In this document: piece by piece, positions 1 to 5,005 of the stretch
Numbering within the stretch: the first letter of the stretch is position 1
Layout of the letters: the number at the start of each line of letters is the position of its first letter
Assembly: GCA_050178915.1 (NCBI GenBank)
Contig: JBFXFO010000170.1
Coordinates: 1-7,671 of the forward strand
Source of the DNA: JBFXAF01 sp050178915
GTDB lineage: Bacteria; Pseudomonadota; Alphaproteobacteria; Rhizobiales; Rhizobiaceae
DNA: 7,671 bases
Direction: 5' to 3'
Made by a program: the position numbers and the translations under genes
Notes under the pieces: generated by a model
What the model saw: the letters and a program-made list of their open reading frames with translations, nothing else
Databases searched by the model: none
What the model was told of the DNA's origin: nothing

Positions 1-906
1 CAGATCCTGCTGGCCAAGCGCATGGGCAAAAAGCGCATCATCGCCGAAACCGGCGCAGGCCAGCTCGGCGTGGCCTCCGCCACGGTCGCGGCGCGGTTCG
101 GCTATCCTTGCGTGGTCTATATGGGCGCCACCGACGTGGCGCGGCAGCAGCCCAACGTGTTCCGCATGAAGCTGCTCGGCGCCGAAGTGCGGCCGGTGAC
201 CTCTGGCCACGGCACGCTGAAGGACGCCATGAACGAGGCGCTGCGCGACTGGGTGACCAATGTCGAGGACACCTATTACCTGATCGGCACCGCCGCCGGC
301 CCGCACCCCTATCCGGAGATGGTGCGCGACTTCCAGGCGGTGATCGGCACGGAAGCCAAGGAGCAGATGATGGCCGCCGAAGGCCGGCTGCCCGACCTCG
401 TCGTCGCGGCGGTGGGCGGCGGCTCGAACGCCATCGGCATCTTCCACCCCTTCCTCGATGACCGCTCGGTCAGGATCGTCGGCGTCGAGGCCGGCGGACG
501 CGGCCTGTCGGGCGAGGAGCACTGCGCCTCGATCACCGCCGGCTCGCCCGGCGTGCTGCACGGCAACCGCACCTATCTGCTGCAGAACGAGGACGGGCAG
601 ATCAAGGACGGCCATTCGATCTCGGCTGGCCTCGATTACCCCGGCATCGGGCCGGAGCACTCCTGGCTGAACGACACAGGCCGCGTCGACTACGTGCCGA
701 TCATGGACGACGAGGCGCTGGAGGCATTCCAGCTGCTCACCCGCATCGAGGGCATCATCCCGGCGCTGGAGCCGAGCCATGCGCTGGCGGAGGTGATCAA
801 GCGCGCGCCCAAGATGGGCAAGGACGAGATCATCCTGATGAATCTCTCGGGCCGGGGCGACAAGGACATCTTCACCGTCGGCAAGATCCTCGGAATGGAG
901 ATGTGA
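1..906 (+). CDS. trpB: Tryptophan synthase beta chain, 3' part (5' end outside window)
   Basis: This is the PLP-dependent beta subunit, which condenses indole with L-serine to give tryptophan in the cytosolic alpha2-beta2 complex with TrpA. The frame is open from base 1, so about 100 N-terminal residues are missing; 301 residues are visible of a usual length near 400. By alignment with the Salmonella enzyme the first visible residue matches about position 94, so the PLP lysine (Lys87) lies only some seven residues outside. Visible motifs are the catalytic Glu of the ETGAGQ loop (bases 46-48), the GGGSN phosphate loop (415-429), a GLDYPGIGPEHSWL stretch, and SGRGDKD with the Ser that contacts the PLP ring (847-849). 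One oddity: the residue after ETGAGQ is Leu (64-66), where the family nearly always has His (Salmonella His115). The gene ends 7 nt before the arsC-like gene and is probably cotranscribed with it. The family call is certain. Confidence 0.98.
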   Translation, partial: QILLAKRMGKKRIIAETGAGQLGVASATVAARFGYPCVVYMGATDVARQQPNVFRMKLLGAEVRPVTSGHGTLKDAMNEALRDWVTNVEDTYYLIGTAAGPHPYPEMVRDFQAVIGTEAKEQMMAAEGRLPDLVVAAVGGGSNAIGIFHPFLDDRSVRIVGVEAGGRGLSGEEHCASITAGSPGVLHGNRTYLLQNEDGQIKDGHSISAGLDYPGIGPEHSWLNDTGRVDYVPIMDDEALEAFQLLTRIEGIIPALEPSHALAEVIKRAPKMGKDEIILMNLSGRGDKDIFTVGKILGMEM

Positions 907-913
907 GCGGCAC

Positions 914-1333
914 ATGCAGGCCGTGATCCACCACAACCCGAAATGCGGGACGTCGCGCAACACCCTTGCGCTTCTGCGAGCGGCGGGCGCGAATCCGGTC
1001 GTGGTCGACTACCTGACACATCCGTGGACGCGCGAAAGCCTGGGTTCGCTGATCGCGTCAACCGGACTCGGCGTGCGCGAGGTGCTGCGGCAGAAGGAGC
1101 AGGCGTATGAGCGGCTCGGTCTCGCCGATGGAACGCTGACCGACGAGCGACTGCTCGACGCGATGATCGCGCACCCCATTCTCATCAACCGCCCGATCGT
1201 GGTGACCGATCTGGGTGCTGCTCTCTGCCGCCCTTCCGAGCGCGTCCTCGACCTGCTGCCGGAAGGCGCGCTGTCTGGTGACTTCGTCAAGGAGGATGGC
1301 GAGGTGATACATGCAAAGGCATTGACCGAATGA
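914..1333 (+). CDS. arsC: ArsC-family arsenate reductase (glutaredoxin-linked, plasmid R773 type)
   Basis: The 139-residue protein closely resembles R773 ArsC, which reduces arsenate to arsenite in the cytosol using glutathione and glutaredoxin. All key residues of that enzyme can be matched with an offset of one: His7 and Cys11 in HNPKCGTSR, and the three arginines that bind the oxyanion, Arg59, Arg93 (in HPILINRP) and Arg106 (in LCRPSE). The C-terminal KEDGE motif is also present. This full set argues against the related Spx or YffB-type proteins, which lack parts of it. Its start lies 7 nt after trpB, and its TGA overlaps the trpA ATG (ATGA, 1330-1333), so it sits inside the trp operon and is probably translated with it. 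No arsR, acr3 or arsB gene is visible nearby. By hand count about 78% of its codons end in G or C, against about 90% in trpA, which hints at a later arrival. The physiological substrate is inferred from family; a role unrelated to arsenic is possible. Confidence 0.9.
   Translation: MQAVIHHNPKCGTSRNTLALLRAAGANPVVVDYLTHPWTRESLGSLIASTGLGVREVLRQKEQAYERLGLADGTLTDERLLDAMIAHPILINRPIVVTDLGAALCRPSERVLDLLPEGALSGDFVKEDGEVIHAKALTE
1330..1333 (+). promoter_or_regulatory. ATGA stop-start overlap between arsC and trpA
   Basis: The arsC stop TGA (1331-1333) shares bases with the trpA start ATG (1330-1332). Such overlaps usually mean translational coupling, with ribosomes ending arsC able to restart on trpA. 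A modest Shine-Dalgarno-like AAAGG lies at 1315-1319, 10 nt ahead of the ATG. If coupling is real, TrpA output depends on translation of arsC rather than directly on trpB. Confidence 0.75.
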
Positions 1334-2169
1334 CCACCCGCATCGACCGCCGTTTCGAGAAGCTGAAGGCCGAGGGCCGGCCCGCGCTCGTCACCTATCT
1401 GATGGGCGGCGACCCCGATTACGACACCTCGCTCGCCATCATGCACGCGCTGACCAAGGCTGGCGCAGACGTGATCGAGCTCGGCATGCCGTTCTCCGAT
1501 CCGATGGCCGACGGCGCGATCATCCAGGCGGCGGGACTGCGCGCGCTGAAGGCGGGGCAGACGCTGGCGAAAACGCTGCAGCTGGCGCGCGACTTCCGCA
1601 AGGACGACGCCGACACCCCGATCGTCATGATGGGCTACTACAACCCGATCTACATCTACGGTGTCGATCGTTTCGTCGCCGACGCAGTGGACGCCGGCAT
1701 CGACGGGCTGATCATCGTCGACCTGCCGCCGGAAATGGACGCCGAACTCTGCCTGCCTGCGCTGCAGGCCGGCATCAATTTCATCCGGCTGGCGACGCCG
1801 ACCACCGACGACAAGCGGCTGCCCGCCGTGCTGAACAACACATCGGGCTTCGTCTACTACGTCTCGATGACGGGCATCACCGGCGCGTCGCTGCCCGACA
1901 CCAGCAAGGTCGGCGCGGCGGTGAAGCGCATCAAGGGCCACACCGACCTGCCGGTGTGCGTCGGCTTCGGCGTCAAGACGGCCGAGCATGCGCGCGCCAT
2001 CGGCGCGGCGGCGGATGGCGTCGTGGTCGGTACGGCGATCGTCGCGGCGGTAGCCGGCACGCTCGGGCCCGACGGCAAGAAGGCCGGCGACGCGCCTGAA
2101 GCCGTAGCGACGCTGGTGCGCGACCTGGCGCGGGGCGTGCGCGAGGCGCGCCTTGCTTCGGCCGGATAG
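1330..2169 (+). CDS. trpA: Tryptophan synthase alpha chain
   Basis: TrpA cleaves indole-3-glycerol phosphate to indole and glyceraldehyde 3-phosphate; indole then passes through a tunnel to TrpB. The 279-residue protein is full length for the family and forms a TIM barrel. The catalytic pair is present: Glu50 in IELGMPFSDP and Asp61 in MADG, matching Salmonella Glu49 and Asp60. Loop 6 reads TGITGA (181-186), and the phosphate-binding parts GFGVKT (212-217) and VVGTA (233-236 region) are intact. Residue 63, straight after Asp61-Gly62, is Ala followed by Ile, where the family usually has Pro (DGPxIQ); activity is still expected but the change is unusual. The start overlaps the arsC stop and gives the normal N-terminus. 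Genes before and after are on the same strand with short gaps, so it belongs to the trpB-arsC-trpA-accD-folC unit. Confidence 0.98.
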   Translation: MTTRIDRRFEKLKAEGRPALVTYLMGGDPDYDTSLAIMHALTKAGADVIELGMPFSDPMADGAIIQAAGLRALKAGQTLAKTLQLARDFRKDDADTPIVMMGYYNPIYIYGVDRFVADAVDAGIDGLIIVDLPPEMDAELCLPALQAGINFIRLATPTTDDKRLPAVLNNTSGFVYYVSMTGITGASLPDTSKVGAAVKRIKGHTDLPVCVGFGVKTAEHARAIGAAADGVVVGTAIVAAVAGTLGPDGKKAGDAPEAVATLVRDLARGVREARLASAG

Positions 2170-2205
2170 GCCTCCCATCTTTCACGCTCGAACAGGAGCG
2201 GTGCC

Positions 2206-3135
2206 ATGAACTGGATCACCAACTACGTCCGCCCCAAGATCAACTCGATGCTGGGCCGGCGCGACGACATGCCGGACAATCTCTGGATCAAGGATCCGGA
2301 GACCGGCGAAATGGTCTTCCACAAGGACCTCGAGAGCAACCAGTGGGTGATCCCGAGTTCCGGGCACCACATGAAGATCTCGGCGAAGGAGCGGCTGAAG
2401 CACTTCTTCGACAATGGCGCCTATGACCTCCTCGAAAGCCCCAAGGTCGCGATCGATCCGCTCAAGTTCCGTGACGAGAAGCGTTATGTCGACCGCCTGA
2501 AAGAAGCGCGCGCCAAGACGGGTCTCGAAGACGCCATCCTCAGCGGACTGGGCTCGGTCGAGGGCCTGCCGATCGTCGCCACCGTGCAGGATTTCGCCTT
2601 CATGGGCGGCTCGCTCGGCATGGCTGCCGGCGACGCCATCGTGAAGGCGTTCGAGGTGGCGCTCGAGAAGAAGCGGCCGCTGGTGCTGTTTGCCGCTTCG
2701 GGCGGAGCGCGCATGCAGGAAGGCATCCTGTCGCTGATGCAGCTGCCGCGCACCACCGTGGCGCTCGACCGCCTGAAGGAAGCCGGCTTCCCCTACATCG
2801 TGGTGCTGACCAACCCGACCACCGGCGGCGTCACCGCCTCCTATGCGATGCTGGGCGACATTCATATCGCCGAACCCGGCGCGCTGATCGGCTTCGCCGG
2901 CCCGCGCGTCATCGAGCAGACCATCCGCGAGAAGCTGCCGGAAGGCTTCCAGCGCTCGCAGTATCTGATGGATCACGGCATGGTCGACATGGTCGTGTCG
3001 CGTCTGGAGATGCGCGAAACCATCGCGCGGCTGCTGAAGATCCTGATGAAGCAGCCGGCGGGAACGCCGAACGGCACGGCCGAATTCACGCCTCCGCAGG
3101 CAGCAGCGGCAGCGGAAGCCCGCGCCCCGGTCTGA
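2206..3135 (+). CDS. accD: Acetyl-CoA carboxylase carboxyltransferase subunit beta, lacking the zinc ribbon cysteines
   Basis: AccD pairs with AccA in the cytosolic carboxyltransferase that moves CO2 from biotin-BCCP to acetyl-CoA, giving malonyl-CoA for fatty acid synthesis. The 309 residues follow the family throughout: MNWITNYVRPKINSMLG at the start, a DPLKFRD motif (84-90), the SGGARMQEGILSLMQ oxyanion-hole segment with GGAR at 166-169, TTGGVTASYAMLGD (205-218), and IGFAGPRVIEQTIREKLPEGFQ (from 228). The tail from about 286 is Ala/Pro-rich and probably disordered. The E. coli protein has a Cys4 zinc ribbon (Cys27, 30, 46, 49); here an ungapped alignment puts Asp30, Thr33, Ile49 and Ser52 at those places, and the protein has no cysteine at all. 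The ribbon fold seems kept (GHHMK follows), but zinc binding does not. An AGGAG at 2194-2198, 7 nt before the ATG, supports the start. It lies 36 nt after trpA, with folC downstream. Confidence 0.97.
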   Translation: MNWITNYVRPKINSMLGRRDDMPDNLWIKDPETGEMVFHKDLESNQWVIPSSGHHMKISAKERLKHFFDNGAYDLLESPKVAIDPLKFRDEKRYVDRLKEARAKTGLEDAILSGLGSVEGLPIVATVQDFAFMGGSLGMAAGDAIVKAFEVALEKKRPLVLFAASGGARMQEGILSLMQLPRTTVALDRLKEAGFPYIVVLTNPTTGGVTASYAMLGDIHIAEPGALIGFAGPRVIEQTIREKLPEGFQRSQYLMDHGMVDMVVSRLEMRETIARLLKILMKQPAGTPNGTAEFTPPQAAAAAEARAPV

Positions 3136-3169
3136 CGGTCTGGCTCTTGGCAAGGCCGCCGCGAAACGG

Positions 3170-3197
3170 CTTGCGCCGGCGCGTGCCGGCAAGGTGA
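3170..3197 (+). promoter_or_regulatory. folC ribosome binding site with an adjoining GC hairpin
   Basis: AAGGTGA at 3191-3197 is a good match to the anti-Shine-Dalgarno sequence and lies just ahead of the folC ATG at 3201, fixing that start. Immediately upstream, GCCGGC (3175-3180) and GCCGGC (3185-3190) can pair around a 4-nt loop. Further pairing of CTT (3170-3172) with AAG (3191-3193), over a 2-nt bulge, would cover part of the ribosome site. The pairing is seen in the sequence; any effect on translation is a guess. There is no T-tract, so it is not a terminator. Confidence 0.4.
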
Positions 3198-3200
3198 CTT

Positions 3201-4541
3201 ATGGTTGAAATCCGGGCCACGGCGGCCGACCGCGAGATCGAGCGCCTGATGGCGCTGCATCCGAAAGGCTACGACCTTTCGCTCGACCGCGTCACGCGGC
3301 TGCTCGAGCGGCTCGGCAACCCGCAGGACCGGCTGCCGCCGGTGATCCATATCGCCGGCACCAACGGCAAGGGCTCCACTGCTGCCTTTTCGCGCGGATT
3401 GCTGGAAGCTGCCGGCCTCGGTGTGCACGTCCACACCTCGCCGCATCTGGTGAACTGGCACGAACGCTATCGCCTCGCCGCTCCCGGCGGCGGCAGGCTG
3501 GTCGCCGACGATGTGCTGGCGGAAGCAATCGCACGCGTCGCAGAAGCCAATGCCGGGGAGACGATCACCGTCTTCGAGATCCTCACCGCAGTAACCTTCA
3601 TCCTGTTCTCGGAACACCCGGCCGACGCCTGCGTGATCGAGGTGGGGCTGGGCGGCCGCTTCGACGCCACCAACGTGATCAAGCAACCGGCGGCCACCGC
3701 CATCATGCCGATATCGCTCGACCACGAGGCGTATCTCGGCGATCGCGTCGAACTGATCGCGGCGGAGAAGGCCGGCATCATCAAGCGGCGCGTGCCGGTC
3801 ATCGTCGGCGCACAGGAGCACGACGCGGCGCGGCAGGTCATTCTCGAAACCGCCGAGCGACTTGGCGCGCCGGCCATCGTCTATGGCGAGGATTTCCTCG
3901 CCTTCGAGGAGAATGGCCGCATGGTCTATCAGGACGATCACGGCCTGATGGACCTGACGCTGCCGAAACTCGCCGGACGGCACCAATACGCCAACGCCGC
4001 CGCCGCCATCGCCGTGGTGAAGGCCGCCGGCTTCCCGGTGACGATGCGCAGCGCCGACGCGGCGATGCAGAATGTCTACTGGCCCGGCCGCATGCAGCGG
4101 CTGGCGCCCGGCCGGCTGACGGCACTGGCGCCGGAAGGGGCGGAGATCTGGGTCGACGGCGGGCATAATCCCGGCGCCGGACTGGTTGTCGCCGAGGCTC
4201 TGACCGAGCTTGAGGAGAAGCGGCCGCGCCCGCTCTTCCTGATCTCCGGCATGATCAACACCAAGGACCAGACCGGCTATTTCCGTGCGTTCCACGGCAT
4301 GGCGCGGCATGTCTTCACCGTGCCGGTGAACACCAGCGACGCCGGCGTGGCGAATGCCGAACTGGCGGTGCGCGCAAGTGAGGCCGGCCTGTCGGCCGAA
4401 CCGATGGCTTCGGTCGCCAATGCGCTCATGCTGTTGCGCGACACCTGGGATCCGACCGAACCGGCGCCGCGCATCCTGATCGGCGGGTCGCTCTATCTCA
4501 CCGGGGCTGTGCTGGCCGAAAACGGCACGGTGCCGGAGTAG
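3201..4541 (+). CDS. folC: Bifunctional dihydrofolate synthase / folylpolyglutamate synthase
   Basis: FolC adds glutamate to dihydropteroate and then to reduced folates in an ATP-dependent, Mur-ligase-like reaction in the cytosol. At 446 residues it is normal for bacterial FolC. The ATP P-loop GTNGKGST is at 53-60, followed by HTSPHLVNWHERYRL (78-92). EVGLGGRFDATN (147-158) carries the metal-binding Glu147, and LDH at 173-175 holds the partner His. AAEKAGI (187-193) carries Lys190, at the place of the carbamylated lysine in E. coli FolC. AGRHQYANA (258-266) marks the linker to the C-terminal domain, and VDGGHNPGAG (318-327) begins the glutamate-ligase half. The start has a strong AAGGTGA ribosome site. 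It is the last gene of the + strand unit, 65 nt after accD, and ends 18 nt before a strong terminator. Whether both activities are present cannot be read from the sequence, though a single folC usually does both. Confidence 0.96.
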   Translation: MVEIRATAADREIERLMALHPKGYDLSLDRVTRLLERLGNPQDRLPPVIHIAGTNGKGSTAAFSRGLLEAAGLGVHVHTSPHLVNWHERYRLAAPGGGRLVADDVLAEAIARVAEANAGETITVFEILTAVTFILFSEHPADACVIEVGLGGRFDATNVIKQPAATAIMPISLDHEAYLGDRVELIAAEKAGIIKRRVPVIVGAQEHDAARQVILETAERLGAPAIVYGEDFLAFEENGRMVYQDDHGLMDLTLPKLAGRHQYANAAAAIAVVKAAGFPVTMRSADAAMQNVYWPGRMQRLAPGRLTALAPEGAEIWVDGGHNPGAGLVVAEALTELEEKRPRPLFLISGMINTKDQTGYFRAFHGMARHVFTVPVNTSDAGVANAELAVRASEAGLSAEPMASVANALMLLRDTWDPTEPAPRILIGGSLYLTGAVLAENGTVPE

Positions 4542-4559
4542 ACACAGGCCAGCCAGCAA

Positions 4560-4585
4560 AAAGCCCGGCGCGATGGCCGGGCTTT
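4560..4585. terminator. Bidirectional intrinsic terminator between folC and trxA
   Basis: AAAGCCCGGC (4560-4569) pairs perfectly with GCCGGGCTTT (4576-4585) around a 6-nt loop. The stem is ten base pairs with a GC-rich core. Read on the minus strand it ends in five T residues (A-run at 4558-4562), which makes a strong stop for trxA transcripts. Read on the plus strand only three T residues close the stem, giving a weaker but plausible stop for the trp-acc-fol unit. Its place between two converging genes fits a shared terminator. Confidence 0.87.
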
Positions 4586-4607
4586 CGAATTCCGCGATGA
4601 GATGCGA

Positions 4608-4928
4608 TCAGACGGCAGCGCTGATCCAGTTGGACAACACCGTCTTTGGCGCGGCGCCAACCTTCATGTCGGCGATCTCGCCGCCCTTGAACAGCATCAG
4701 CGTCGGGATCGAGCGGACGCCGTACTGCGCGGCCAGCTCGGGGTTCTCGTCGATGTTCAGCTTGGCGATCTTCACCTTGCCGCCGAGCTCCTTGGAGATT
4801 TCCTCGAGCGCCGGGGCGATCATCTTGCAGGGGCCGCACCACTCCGCCCAGAAATCAACGACGACGGCTTCCTTGGCGTCGAGCACGTCGGTCTTGAAGT
4901 TGCTCTTGTCGATCTTGACGGTTGCCAT
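4608..4928 (-). CDS. trxA: Thioredoxin 1
   Basis: This small cytosolic dithiol protein reduces disulfides in ribonucleotide reductase, peroxiredoxins and other targets, and is itself reduced by thioredoxin reductase. The 106 residues give a complete single thioredoxin fold. WCGPC holds the redox pair Cys31 and Cys34; Asp25 is the buried acid (E. coli Asp26), and Pro75 in RSIPT is the cis-proline facing the active site. The start MATVKI was chosen because it gives the normal N-terminus and has AAGGA 10 nt upstream; an upstream in-frame start would add 27 residues with no thioredoxin likeness. It is the last gene of the minus-strand unit, 77 nt after the addA stop, and ends at a strong terminator. 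It could be read from addA or from its own promoter in the gap. Nothing in the protein is unusual. Confidence 0.97.
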   Translation of the reverse strand: MATVKIDKSNFKTDVLDAKEAVVVDFWAEWCGPCKMIAPALEEISKELGGKVKIAKLNIDENPELAAQYGVRSIPTLMLFKGGEIADMKVGAAPKTVLSNWISAAV

Positions 4929-4938
4929 CTGAGGACAA

Positions 4939-4943
4939 TCCTT
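4939..4943 (-). promoter_or_regulatory. trxA ribosome binding site
   Basis: On the minus strand AAGGA lies 10 nt ahead of the ATG at 4926-4928. It decides the start in favour of the 106-residue thioredoxin rather than an in-frame start near 5009 that would give a 133-residue product. Confidence 0.75.
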
Positions 4944-4963
4944 TCGGGCGTTGCGCGTGCGCC

Positions 4964-4993
4964 ATATGTGGTGTGGGGCGACCCGTGGGTCAA
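4964..4993 (-). promoter_or_regulatory. Possible sigma-70 promoter for trxA
   Basis: On the minus strand TTGACC (complement of 4988-4993) and ACATAT (complement of 4964-4969) stand 18 nt apart. With the preceding C, the first box matches the CTTGAC favoured by rhizobial vegetative promoters; the second is a weaker match to CTATAT. Transcription would start about 30 nt ahead of the trxA ATG. An inverted repeat, GACCC-GT-GGGTC at 4980-4991, overlaps the -35 box and could be an operator or chance. The boxes were found by eye in a GC-rich gap where such AT-containing words stand out, so this is a suggestion only. Confidence 0.35.
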
Positions 4994-5005
4994 GCAAGGC
5001 TTGTG

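Noticed and set aside
1289..1325. Strong AAGGAGG inside arsC followed by a four-codon frame (ATG at 1311) just before trpA, resembling a leader peptide
   Set aside because: The AAGGAGG encodes the conserved Lys-Glu-Asp of the ArsC family, so protein conservation explains it. The tiny frame has no Trp codons and no attenuator hairpin follows.
914..1333. Functional pairing of ArsC with the nearby trxA as its reductant
   Set aside because: The residues place this ArsC in the glutaredoxin-linked class, not the thioredoxin-linked class, and trxA is in a separate convergent unit.
1009..2178. Open frame of 389 codons on the minus strand opposite arsC and trpA
   Set aside because: It lies opposite two clear genes and its protein is rich in Arg, Asp, His and Val without any recognisable motif. 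G/C-ending codons on the real strand remove stops from the opposite one, so such frames are expected.
2182..3192. Open frame of 336 codons on the minus strand opposite accD
   Set aside because: Same explanation: it mirrors the well-supported accD reading frame and resembles no known family.
2973..4559. Open frame of 528 codons on the minus strand opposite folC and the end of accD
   Set aside because: Long, but it mirrors real genes, has shadow-like composition and no domain, and it starts inside the terminator region with no convincing ribosome site. Very high GC3 of folC explains its length.
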